From NCBI GenBank assembly GCA_050288085.1, contig JBNKDD010000131.1, positions 1 to 14,861 of the forward strand: a stretch of 14,861 nt of DNA. The letters run 5' to 3'. Positions 6,558-13,705 of this stretch are shown piece by piece. The DNA comes from JBNKDD01 sp050288085 (GTDB lineage: Bacteria; Chloroflexota; Anaerolineae; Aggregatilineales; UBA3940). Each line of letters starts with the position of its first letter. Within the stretch, counting starts at the first letter, position 1. Both the position numbers and the translations under genes were made by a program. The notes under the pieces are model-generated. The model worked only from the letters and a program-made list of their open reading frames with translations, was not told the DNA's origin and ran no database searches.

Positions 6558-8981
6558 CTATTGAACACTGTACAACTTAGTGTAGACGGCATAATGTTCG
6601 TAGATACGCGTGATGTATAACTGCGGCTCGGCCAGCGAGATGACTTCGACAAACAGATCAGGATCGCCACTCGACCATTCTTTCCAGGTCGCGGTGTTGC
6701 CCGGCCCGGCATTGTAAGCTGACAGCGCCGCATATGGATCATTGTCAAAGCGGTCTAACTCATCACGGAGAAGCCAGGTTCCAAACGCCACATTCACATA
6801 GGGGCGTTGGAGATCGCTGGGGCGATAGTCAGGCCAGGCAAGCCGGACAGCAATATCCTCACCGGTTGGCGGCCAGATTTGCATCAATCCCTGGGCGGAA
6901 GCCGACGAGACAGCAAATCCCTCATAAATGCTCTCTTGCCAGATAAGTGAGAACACATAAAGCGGGTTTAGATTGTACTTCTCTGCGTCCTCTAAGATCA
7001 GGTCAGAGAAGTAGGTTGGATATCGCAGCCGCGCGATAAAGGCTGGCCCCTCAAGCGGATCAGTATCTGCCAGGTAGTGCAATCGTTGAGCGGCGAGAAT
7101 GGACGAACGATATAAGCCGATCTCACGGAAGAAGATCGAAAGCTGGTAGGTCGCCAGCGGATCATCCTCAAAGGCATGACGAACCGCTTCAAAATCCTGT
7201 CTGGCATCAACTAACAAACCAAGCGACCAGAGTTCCAGCCCGCGTCCCAGACGTGGATCACCGGCAATGTCACTGCGAAGGGTGGTTGCCAGTGGGGGCA
7301 ACTCGGCGAGGCCAAAGGTGGCGACAAGCCACTGCTCGGCTTCTTCACGGCCCTCGTCTGGCCCAATCATAAGATTGATGTCAGCAGGCGGGGTGAAGGG
7401 CGATTGACCAACCAACAGGTCAGAGGCACGGAGGGCATAGTAGCCGGTTGTATCCTTAGTGCCAATCGCGAGATTAAACGCCTCGGCTGCTTCGTCGGTT
7501 CGGCCCTGGGCCTGACGGGTTTTACCCAACCAGAAATATCCGGCAGCCGGGTGAACCCTGGACGGGAATCCGGTTGCAGTTGTGAAGAGAGTTTCTGCGG
7601 TTGTGTAATCGCCCTGCCGGTAAGCCAACAGCGCAACGCTATAGAGTCCTTCCGGCGGGCGGGGATCACCGGGGAAATCGATAGACAGTTTTTGATAATA
7701 ATTAGCAGCCCTGGCGATATCGCCCTGGTCTTCGGCCAGCAAGGCAGCTTGATACAGCGCCTCTGATGCCTGTGGTAAATCCGGGTGATCGGCGGCAAAT
7801 TGCTCATAGGTCGTATAAGCCGATGCCAGGTCGCCAGTCGCCGCGTAAATATCGGCGATTTCTAACCAGGCTTCTCCCCAGATTGGGCTGTCTTCCGGAT
7901 CAAAACGGTTGAGCATCCCCTGCAATTCGGTAAGAGCCGCCTGGGGATTCTCCAGCCAACGATATGATCGGGCGATGTAAAGATGGGCATCAGGGGGATA
8001 GTTCGCACCTGAATTGGCAAGATAATTGTAAAAAGCAGAGACGGCAATATCATATTGGCCGTTGTTGTAATTAACCAATCCGCGCTGGAATTGGTCAACA
8101 TCGAATTCTGCATCCAGCAAAGCACGCAAGGAATCAAGTGCCTCGGTGCTGTTGGGGTAGGTCATAAAGACATGGCTGAACTGCTGATAAGCCTCATCGG
8201 TGCGACCGGCTTCAAAATAAGCCTGGCCGATCAGAAACTCAATATAGGCGCGGTAGGTGTTATTTTCCGCCTCAGCTAGAATGAGTTGATACTGCGCAAC
8301 TGCATCATCGGTATTGCCAAGAGTTCGGTGAATCCAGGCAACTCGCTCACGAAGGGCCAGCTTGCCTACCGTATAACGATCCGCCTCAAGTGCGAGGTTA
8401 TAGGCTGCGATTGCCTGATCCGGTTGTTCGAGAGCCAGGTAGGAGTCGGCGATACGCTCGTAGACATAACTGTCGATCACACCAGGGCGGAGGGCGAGAT
8501 AGGATTGAAAATCGGTGATCGCACCTGACCAATCGCTCAGGCCAAGTTTTGCTTCACCCCGCAAGAAGTAAGCCTGGGCCGATTTTTCGTGATCGGCATA
8601 CTGCATCAGGAAAGAATCCAACGATCCCTGAGCCGAAATAAAATCACCCCGGCGCAAAGAAGCATGGGCCAATCCGAGCTGGGCGGAGATCATTTCGTCC
8701 TGAGATACGCCTGGATCGGTGAGCACCTGTTGGAAAGCCAACGCTGCTGAGTCCCAATCACCATTGCGTAGAGCACGCTCGCCCTCGCTAACCACCTGGA
8801 TCGGCAGGGGCGTTGCTGTGGGTTGGAGCTGGATCGTCGGGAGCGGCTCATCTGTTGTCTGGGATGCCGGGTCAACGGTGGGGACGGGATCAGGTGGCTG
8901 GAAGATCGGCATATTGCACGCCGTCAGCCACCCAACGAATACCAGAATACCAATCAATCCGCGATAAGGCTTGTGATTCAT
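6558..8981 (-). CDS. Lipid-anchored TPR protein with C-terminal SLT lytic transglycosylase domain
   Basis: The enzyme should cleave peptidoglycan glycan strands between MurNAc and GlcNAc to give 1,6-anhydro ends, acting outside the cytoplasmic membrane. The start at 8981 gives 807 residues with an anchor segment GLIGILVFVGWLTAC and lipobox LTAC (Cys22), then a Pro/Thr-rich linker. Residues from about 85 to 600 are repeated TPR-like helical pairs (for example AYFLRGEAKLGLSDWSGAI, ADSYLALEQPDQAIAAYN, FLIGQAYFEAGRTDEAYQQF). The C-terminal 170 residues are an SLT domain: LIWQESIYEGFAVSSASAQG with catalytic Glu683, LMQIWPPTGEDIA, and ALSAYNAGPGN. The layout parallels the soluble lytic transglycosylase Slt, but with TPR rather than Slt70's own helical repeats. 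An in-frame start at 9056 adds 25 residues before the signal peptide and is disfavoured. It is divergent from the PfkB gene across 92 nt. Confidence 0.92.
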   Translation of the reverse strand: MNHKPYRGLIGILVFVGWLTACNMPIFQPPDPVPTVDPASQTTDEPLPTIQLQPTATPLPIQVVSEGERALRNGDWDSAALAFQQVLTDPGVSQDEMISAQLGLAHASLRRGDFISAQGSLDSFLMQYADHEKSAQAYFLRGEAKLGLSDWSGAITDFQSYLALRPGVIDSYVYERIADSYLALEQPDQAIAAYNLALEADRYTVGKLALRERVAWIHRTLGNTDDAVAQYQLILAEAENNTYRAYIEFLIGQAYFEAGRTDEAYQQFSHVFMTYPNSTEALDSLRALLDAEFDVDQFQRGLVNYNNGQYDIAVSAFYNYLANSGANYPPDAHLYIARSYRWLENPQAALTELQGMLNRFDPEDSPIWGEAWLEIADIYAATGDLASAYTTYEQFAADHPDLPQASEALYQAALLAEDQGDIARAANYYQKLSIDFPGDPRPPEGLYSVALLAYRQGDYTTAETLFTTATGFPSRVHPAAGYFWLGKTRQAQGRTDEAAEAFNLAIGTKDTTGYYALRASDLLVGQSPFTPPADINLMIGPDEGREEAEQWLVATFGLAELPPLATTLRSDIAGDPRLGRGLELWSLGLLVDARQDFEAVRHAFEDDPLATYQLSIFFREIGLYRSSILAAQRLHYLADTDPLEGPAFIARLRYPTYFSDLILEDAEKYNLNPLYVFSLIWQESIYEGFAVSSASAQGLMQIWPPTGEDIAVRLAWPDYRPSDLQRPYVNVAFGTWLLRDELDRFDNDPYAALSAYNAGPGNTATWKEWSSGDPDLFVEVISLAEPQLYITRIYEHYAVYTKLYSVQ

Positions 8982-9006
8982 GCGAGGGATTATCTCACGT
9001 TTCAGG

Positions 9007-9035
9007 TTGTCAAACAAGAATCGCAGGGTTAAAGT
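9007..9035 (+). promoter_or_regulatory. Sigma-70-like promoter of the PfkB kinase gene
   Basis: TTGTCA (9007-9012) and TAAAGT (9030-9035) are separated by 17 nt. Transcription would start near 9042, leaving a leader of about 32 nt with a strong SD. It lies within the 92-nt divergent spacer shared with the lytic transglycosylase gene. Confidence 0.45.
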
Positions 9036-9073
9036 AGCTATCACGTTGACCATCACAACATGGAAAGGGCTTA

Positions 9074-9988
9074 ATGACGGCTCGATTTGACGTTCTCAGC
9101 TATGGCACAATTGGACTAGATCAGATCATCCGGATACCACATTGGCCGCACCCGGATATCAGTACCCATGCAACGGAAGAAAGCCTGCATCTGGGCGGTA
9201 AGGCGACCAATACCGCCGTACAACTGGCACAGTGGGGGCTCCAAGTGGCGATCAGTGGGCAGGCTGTTGGACAGGATGACACCGCCGGACGGCTGCTGGC
9301 AATTCTGGATCAACACCCCAACATTCACCGGGATCACCTCCGCATTGTGCCTGACCTGGCGAGTATGTATTGTGTAATCCTGGTTACTCCGAACGGCGAA
9401 CGCTCCATCATTGGCGTGAATGCCGACCAAAACCCGCAAACGCCTCCCACACCGGAGATGATCGGGGATGCGCGATTACTGACGCTCGATCTGTATGGTG
9501 GTGAAGAACGAATCAAGGCGGCGAGATTAGCGCATGAAGCAGGCAAACCGGTTGTGATTGGGGATTTGCGGGATATGGAACACCCCATCCTCGCCTACAC
9601 GACCACCGCTATCGCATCGGCAGCGGAAATACGACAGGCTTATCCAGGCATGAGTATGCAGCAATTTGCGCAGGCTGCGCAGTCAAAAGGAGCAGGACAG
9701 GTGATCATCACGGATGGGCCAGCCGATGTGATGGCCTTTGAAACCAATCAAACGGTCTGGTGGGTTACGCCTCCTACCGTCCCGGTTGTGGATACGACCG
9801 GGGCCGGAGATGCTTTCCGGGCGGGGGTCACATTTGGGGTGATCAAGGGTTGGTCGTTAGCAGCATGCGCGGCAATGGGTACCGCTGCCGGTTCTCTGAA
9901 CATCGGCAGGCAGGGCGCAGCAAGCAACCCTCCGCTATTAGAACAGGTGCAAACCCTGGCCGAGTCACTGACACGCCACCACCAGTAG
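9074..9988 (+). CDS. PfkB/ribokinase-family carbohydrate kinase
   Basis: This cytoplasmic kinase transfers the ATP gamma-phosphate to a hydroxyl of a sugar or nucleoside; the substrate cannot be read from the sequence. The 304 residues are the usual length. The N-terminal substrate region has YGTIGLDQIIRIP and the glycine-rich LGGKATNTAVQLAQWG motif (PfkB signature 1 region). The C-terminal signature 2 is DTTGAGDAFRAGVTFG (240-255), with Asp246 as the catalytic base and the GAG anion hole. The 'GG-K-A-T-N-T-A' motif fits ribokinase, fructokinase or nucleoside kinase branches alike. ATG 9074 has GGAAAGGG at 9062-9069, close to the start. The gene is monocistronic: divergent from the transglycosylase gene, convergent with the 158-residue gene, and closed by a perfect hairpin. 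Confidence 0.92.
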   Translation: MTARFDVLSYGTIGLDQIIRIPHWPHPDISTHATEESLHLGGKATNTAVQLAQWGLQVAISGQAVGQDDTAGRLLAILDQHPNIHRDHLRIVPDLASMYCVILVTPNGERSIIGVNADQNPQTPPTPEMIGDARLLTLDLYGGEERIKAARLAHEAGKPVVIGDLRDMEHPILAYTTTAIASAAEIRQAYPGMSMQQFAQAAQSKGAGQVIITDGPADVMAFETNQTVWWVTPPTVPVVDTTGAGDAFRAGVTFGVIKGWSLAACAAMGTAAGSLNIGRQGAASNPPLLEQVQTLAESLTRHHQ

Positions 9989-9998
9989 GCCGATCCAA

Positions 9999-10036
9999 AA
10001 AGGATGAGGCCATATCTTTGTATGGCCTCATCCTTT
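9999..10036. terminator. Perfect 16-bp hairpin, bidirectional terminator between convergent genes
   Basis: The arm at 9999-10014 (AAAGGATGAGGCCATA) pairs perfectly with 10021-10036 across a 6-nt loop (TCTTTG). It is 10 nt after the pfkB stop and 9 nt beyond the end of the convergent minus-strand gene. A-richness on the left and T-richness on the right give a short U-tract in both directions, so it probably ends both transcripts. Confidence 0.85.
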
Positions 10037-10045
10037 GGATTCCGG

Positions 10046-10522
10046 TCATAGGGTGTTTAGTTCAGATTCCAACCCCCGTGAAAAGCCCATCAGCCTGGCG
10101 CGATTGGTAGTAAATCGCAAACCATGATAAGCAATGTCGCTGGCTCCGTTAAACTCTGCTGCCATATCCAACCAGACGATGACACGATATTGCTCATCAG
10201 ATAACCGCAAAACACTAAACTCAAAGCTGGGAGTCACAGGAACAAAGGTCAGGTGATCTTGCCGTGGCTGCATTAACAGGTCCTTGAGTTCATTGACCAG
10301 GCGAAGAATATCACGCTTCAAGATTGAGGAAGCCTGTTCTAAAAGAGTGACCTTCTCACCATCTACATTGGGATTGATACACAACCTAGCCTCACAGATC
10401 ACCCACTCGATTGATGCACCGTCTGTTTTGACAGGCTGCAACTGTAAGTCCAGTTCAATCGGATAATCAGGGTGATCCAAGCTATCATCAGGCCACCGCG
10501 CCACACACAAAAGTTTAGCCAT
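10046..10522 (-). CDS. Hypothetical protein in an operon with a response regulator
   Basis: I do not recognise a domain in this 158-residue protein. It has no signal peptide, membrane helix or cysteine-rich motif, so it is probably cytoplasmic. Its plan is alternating beta-strands (IELDLQLQPVK, IEWVICEARLCINP), a helix (LLEQASSILKRDILRLVNELKDLL, residues 60-83), further strands (LTFVPVTPSFEFSVLRL, YRVIVWLDMAAEF) and a final helix (ARLMGFSRGLESEL). The strand-rich body ending in a helix loosely resembles WapI/SMI-type immunity proteins, but this is a weak similarity. The start ATG lies 2 nt after the response regulator stop and has no obvious SD, so translation is probably coupled to the upstream gene. 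It is closed by the bidirectional hairpin. Confidence 0.7.
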   Translation of the reverse strand: MAKLLCVARWPDDSLDHPDYPIELDLQLQPVKTDGASIEWVICEARLCINPNVDGEKVTLLEQASSILKRDILRLVNELKDLLMQPRQDHLTFVPVTPSFEFSVLRLSDEQYRVIVWLDMAAEFNGASDIAYHGLRFTTNRARLMGFSRGLESELNTL

Positions 10523-10524
10523 AA

Positions 10525-10896
10525 CTACTGCATATTGAGCATTTCGCGGATTTTTGTGATCAGGTCATGATGAAGAATCGGCTTAGAAAGGTAATCATTA
10601 GCCCCTGCAGATATTCCTTCAGCAACCGATTCGGCGTCACCTCTAGCTGAGAGGATCAACACCGGGATGTCCTTGGTTTGTGGTGAGTTGCGAATATTAC
10701 GACACAGCTCAATACCGTTCATCCCAGGCATCATCACATCAAGAATGATCAGGGCAGGGATTGTCCCTTTTAAGATATCCAACGCCTCATAAGCATCGTG
10801 AGCTTTGAGGACTTCAAATCCTCCCCGCTCGAGCATGATGCCAATTAGCGTCAACGCACCCACTTCGTCGTCAACTACCAGAATTTGTCTGGCCAT
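10525..10896 (-). CDS. Single-domain CheY-like response regulator
   Basis: The 123-residue protein is a complete receiver domain with no output domain. All catalytic positions are present: the acidic pair Asp9-Asp10 (LVVDDE), phospho-acceptor Asp53 (IILDVMMPGMNG), the switch Ser83 (LILSARGD) and Lys105 (YLSKPI). It should take phosphate from an unseen histidine kinase, or from acetyl phosphate, and act by binding a partner. The start chosen is ATG 10896, which has GGGGGAGAA with a 9-nt spacer. A longer reading from 10995 would add 33 residues before the conserved first strand and has no support. No kinase gene is nearby. It is translated just upstream of the 158-residue unknown protein, a possible partner. 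Confidence 0.93.
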   Translation of the reverse strand: MARQILVVDDEVGALTLIGIMLERGGFEVLKAHDAYEALDILKGTIPALIILDVMMPGMNGIELCRNIRNSPQTKDIPVLILSARGDAESVAEGISAGANDYLSKPILHHDLITKIREMLNMQ

Positions 10897-11048
10897 ATCA
10901 AGCAGTTCTCCCCCGTGTCTAAGGATAGAAATACCGCATTGTTTTTTCAGTCTAATCAAATCCAGCTTAAACGCAAATAACTTGCGTTGGCCCAAGCAGA
11001 ATTGTTAGATTGTAAAGCGGCCTCTTGTATGTTGCCTGTTGCACCATC

Positions 11049-11061
11049 ATTGTATCACAGG
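11049..11061 (-). promoter_or_regulatory. Extended -10-like repeat, copy 1
   Basis: The minus strand reads CCTGTGATACAAT, containing TGATACAAT, an extended -10 with one mismatch. It points at the response regulator gene, with an implied leader near 145 nt. No good -35 is seen. Confidence 0.35.
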
Positions 11062-11150
11062 TTTCCAGCAACACCTCACAGCTTAAGTTGGGAATTGGTT
11101 GGAGCCAGGAGCTTTTGATGCTAACCCAGGCCAGGTTCAACCATAAATCT

Positions 11151-11163
11151 ATTATATCACAGG
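11151..11163 (-). promoter_or_regulatory. Extended -10-like repeat, copy 2
   Basis: The minus strand reads CCTGTGATATAAT, differing by one base from the copy 102 nt away. It has a perfect TGnTATAAT and points toward the response regulator, about 250 nt from its ATG. No good -35 is seen. Confidence 0.4.
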
Positions 11164-11276
11164 ATAAGTCAGCAGTACGGGCGCAACCGGCTAATAGCAA
11201 GGCAATCGCTTCACCCCTCGCCGGAACGGCCAACGGGTTGCGGCCTGGTAGGTCATACATATAACTGGTATCGAGT

Positions 11277-11305
11277 TTGAACGGTCTGTTTGAGCGCTGT
11301 ATAAT
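11277..11305 (+). promoter_or_regulatory. Near-consensus sigma-70 promoter of the trmI operon
   Basis: TTGAAC (11277-11282) and a perfect TATAAT (11300-11305) are exactly 17 nt apart. Transcription should begin near 11312, about 35 nt before the TTG start. This is the best promoter match in the window and suggests constitutive expression of trmI and the lipoprotein genes behind it. Confidence 0.75.
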
Positions 11306-11345
11306 AGCCTCGAAATGTTAAAAAAGACTTGGGAGTGACTATTCA

Positions 11346-12155
11346 TTGCTTCAAACATGCGCCGGTGACGTTGTACTATTGGTCAGCAAGCAGGGTAACA
11401 AACAGTTCGTTCGGATACTGGAAGCCGGACAGGCGTTACAGACTCATCGTGGAATGCTTCGTTATGATGATCTGATCGGACTGCCGTATGGATCAGTGGT
11501 ACACACTCACCTGGGAGCACCTTTCTTCCTGTTTTCTGTCACTACCGACGACCTGATTCGGAACGCGCGGCGCGAGAGTCAAATTATCTTTCCCAAAGAT
11601 GCCGGTTATATTATTATGAAGATGGGCATCAAACCCGGATCGGTTGTGATTGAAGCTGGAACAGGAAGCGGCGGATTAAGCACCGCTCTGGCGACTATCG
11701 TAGGTGAAACAGGTCATATCTACTCTTACGATATCCGGCCCAACATGCAGCGGGCGGCGTCGAGGAATTTGAGGCGGGCTTGTCTGGAACAGCATGTAAC
11801 GCTTAAAATCGGAGATGCTAACGAAGGATTTGAAGAACAGTCGGTTGATGCAGTCTTTCTCGATCTCCGAGAGCCGTGGGATGCGCTCGAAAGCGCCCAT
11901 GCGGCGCTCCGCCCTGCCGGTATTCTAGGCTGTATTGTGCCCACTGCCAATCAACTGATCGAGATGTCGGCAGCATTAACCCGCCATTCTGGTTTTGCGA
12001 TGATCGAGGCAGAGGAACTCCTATTGCGGACTTACAAAGTGGTTCCTGCCCGGCTGCGCCCAGATGATCAAATGGTCGGGCATACGGGTTATTTGCTGTT
12101 TGCGCGGAAGGTAATTATCAATGCCCCACCGGCCCAGCAGGATGATGAGACATGA
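11346..12155 (+). CDS. trmI: tRNA (adenine-58-N1)-methyltransferase
   Basis: The enzyme methylates N1 of adenine 58 in the T-loop of tRNAs using S-adenosylmethionine, which stabilises the tRNA elbow; members usually act as homotetramers. The 269 residues fit TrmI. An N-terminal small beta domain (GDVVLLVSKQGNKQFVRIL) is followed by THRGMLRYDDLIGLPYGSVV, then the Rossmann domain: motif I VVIEAGTGSGGLSTALA (Glu103-Ala-Gly-Thr-Gly-Ser-Gly), IYSYDIRPNM, and the motif IV region VFLDLREPW with Asp173, where the family usually has DLPEPW. The start is TTG 11346, supported by GGGAGTGA at 11331-11338. The product may also modify position 57, as in archaea. The stop overlaps the next gene's ATG (ATGA), so translation is coupled to a lipoprotein gene. 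Confidence 0.95.
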   Translation: MLQTCAGDVVLLVSKQGNKQFVRILEAGQALQTHRGMLRYDDLIGLPYGSVVHTHLGAPFFLFSVTTDDLIRNARRESQIIFPKDAGYIIMKMGIKPGSVVIEAGTGSGGLSTALATIVGETGHIYSYDIRPNMQRAASRNLRRACLEQHVTLKIGDANEGFEEQSVDAVFLDLREPWDALESAHAALRPAGILGCIVPTANQLIEMSAALTRHSGFAMIEAEELLLRTYKVVPARLRPDDQMVGHTGYLLFARKVIINAPPAQQDDET

Positions 12156-13705
12156 AACAATTGCGTAGATTGATACCGGCCTGTTTTTCTATTTTGCTGC
12201 TGACACTACTGACAGCCTGTCAAGGACTTCTCCCACAGCCTGACGCGCCGGAGGAAGCACCTGCCGTGGTCGAGGGCGAAGACGCAGGGTTGGTTACATC
12301 GACACCGGTTCCAACCGTACCATCTGATACAGTGGCCGAGGCAACTGCCGTCCCTCAGCCGGAAGGTGACCGCGCTGTACCGGGAACTGTCATCCTGGAT
12401 CAGACTGCTATCTTGAGTATCCTCCAGACAAGTCAGGCCGAGATGAACTTCGCAACTGCTGCCTTTCAGGTGATCCGGCTTGACGTGAATCTGTTGGAGG
12501 GCGCATTAGATTATGACCTGCAACTGGTGGATATGTTTGGTAACCGGATTGCCACACTGGAGCCGGGGATCGGTAGTTCGGTGGAGTCGATCAATGAGTT
12601 TACGCTGCCATATGAAGGCACATACCGGCTGCGGATCGTGGCACAGGATGGAGCCGGAACAGTCCAGGTCGTGATTACGGCGCTGGATGTGCCAAGCGGT
12701 GGGGGACAGGTTCCAGGCTTTGACAGCCCGATCACGGCGTTGATGGCAACTGAGCGAGTCTACCATACATACCAGTTTGCGCTTGAGCAGGGCCAGATTG
12801 TACAGATCTCGGCACGGGGCGAAAATAACGGCGCACCTGATATGCAGTTTGTTCTGTATGGACCAGATGGACGATACCTTGTCGCCGTCGATGATACGGT
12901 TCCGCTGGTCGATCTAAACGCGGTGCTATCCTCATATGTGGCCCCGCTAACCGGCACCTACACGGCGATTGTCACCAATTATGAGCGCACTCAGGGAAAG
13001 TATCAGTTTAGCGTCAATCAGGATACCGAACCGCCCGAACCAGAAGGTGAAGCCGATGTCGTCTACAACCAGGTCTACCGGCTTAACCTGGTAGATGGCA
13101 GCAAGCTCAACGTGACTTTTGACGGGCGGGTAGGGGATGCACTCCGAATCGACATATTTGAACTCGCCGAAGGGCTGGATGCGGATGTCCGGCTGTACAG
13201 TCCATATGATCAGGCTATCGCAATGGCGGTAGATGCCGGAACTGGAGCCGACGAATCAATACGCGAGCTTCAGCTTCCCTACAACGGACGCTACCGGTTG
13301 GAACTCAGCCCGATCGGTTCGGGGACGGCATCGCTGAGCATCACCCCGCTGACCGTGGCCGATCTGAGTGGGGGCGGCTCCTTTGGCGAGGATATCAAAG
13401 CCAAACGCACCGGGCGGTTTGAGACGAATAACGTTTTCCACTACTATCAGTTTACGGGCAATTTTGGCGATTTGATCAATGTCAGTGTGGTATCAACCAG
13501 CGACACCGGTCAGATAGATATAGGCTTTGCCCTGATCGGCCCGCAGGGTGTGCAAATGGTGTTTGCCGATGATTCAAACGGTGGGGCATCACCTGACCCA
13601 GAATTAAGCTCCTACCGGGTAGAGCAAACCGGAACTTATACAATAATCGTTTACACGGTAAATAACGCAACGGGTTCCTATGAGCTGCTGTTTTCACGAC
13701 AATAG
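12152..13705 (+). CDS. Lipoprotein with alternating A-B-A-B beta-sandwich (PPC-like) modules
   Basis: The 517-residue protein begins with a lipoprotein signal (SILLLTLLTAC, lipobox LTAC, Cys23) and an acidic Pro/Thr-rich linker to about residue 78. Four beta-rich modules follow. A1 (about 80-178) and A2 (about 302-400) share D-x-x-x-x-L-x-x...ESI-x-E-x-x-LPY-x-G-x-YRL. B1 (183-288) and B2 (407-515) start at a GGG linker and share YH/FHYYQF, then G-x-L/I-I-x-V/I-S, F-x-L-x-GP-x-G, DD, L-S-SY and TGTYT-x-IV. The B modules match the PPC (pre-peptidase C-terminal) fold often found in secreted proteins of complex bacteria; A modules look related but more divergent. No catalytic domain is present. 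It should be exposed on the outer face of the cytoplasmic membrane, with a binding or structural role as inference. ATG overlaps the trmI stop; the next gene overlaps its end by 26 nt. Confidence 0.88.
   Translation: MKQLRRLIPACFSILLLTLLTACQGLLPQPDAPEEAPAVVEGEDAGLVTSTPVPTVPSDTVAEATAVPQPEGDRAVPGTVILDQTAILSILQTSQAEMNFATAAFQVIRLDVNLLEGALDYDLQLVDMFGNRIATLEPGIGSSVESINEFTLPYEGTYRLRIVAQDGAGTVQVVITALDVPSGGGQVPGFDSPITALMATERVYHTYQFALEQGQIVQISARGENNGAPDMQFVLYGPDGRYLVAVDDTVPLVDLNAVLSSYVAPLTGTYTAIVTNYERTQGKYQFSVNQDTEPPEPEGEADVVYNQVYRLNLVDGSKLNVTFDGRVGDALRIDIFELAEGLDADVRLYSPYDQAIAMAVDAGTGADESIRELQLPYNGRYRLELSPIGSGTASLSITPLTVADLSGGGSFGEDIKAKRTGRFETNNVFHYYQFTGNFGDLINVSVVSTSDTGQIDIGFALIGPQGVQMVFADDSNGGASPDPELSSYRVEQTGTYTIIVYTVNNATGSYELLFSRQ

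Larger units (their letters stand above)
10897..11345. other. 449-nt non-coding stretch between divergent genes
   Basis: No convincing gene is seen. Open frames on both strands (up to 97 codons) lack an SD and have no recognisable motif. The right end (11277-11338) contains the trmI promoter and SD. The left end has the SD of the response regulator. Between them are two minus-strand extended -10 elements. The stretch is long for this gene-dense window, where other gaps are mostly under 120 nt, so it might hold a leader or small RNA, but no structure strong enough to name was found. Confidence 0.5.

Noticed and set aside
7404..7766. 120-codon plus-strand open frame inside the transglycosylase gene
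   Set aside because: It is an antisense shadow of the TPR region without an SD or motif.
8982..9056. 25-residue N-terminal extension of the lytic transglycosylase
   Set aside because: It would place extra residues before a clear lipoprotein signal peptide and would cover the divergent promoter region.
10897..10995. 33-residue N-terminal extension of the response regulator
   Set aside because: The receiver domain begins at ATG 10896, which has a strong SD; the extension is unlike any receiver N-terminus.
10967..11260. 97-codon minus-strand open frame in the large gap
   Set aside because: No SD before its ATG, no motif, and it overlaps both extended -10 elements. The composition does not look like a conserved protein.
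11025..11264. 79-codon plus-strand open frame in the large gap
   Set aside because: No SD, no recognisable motif, and it ends just before the trmI promoter.
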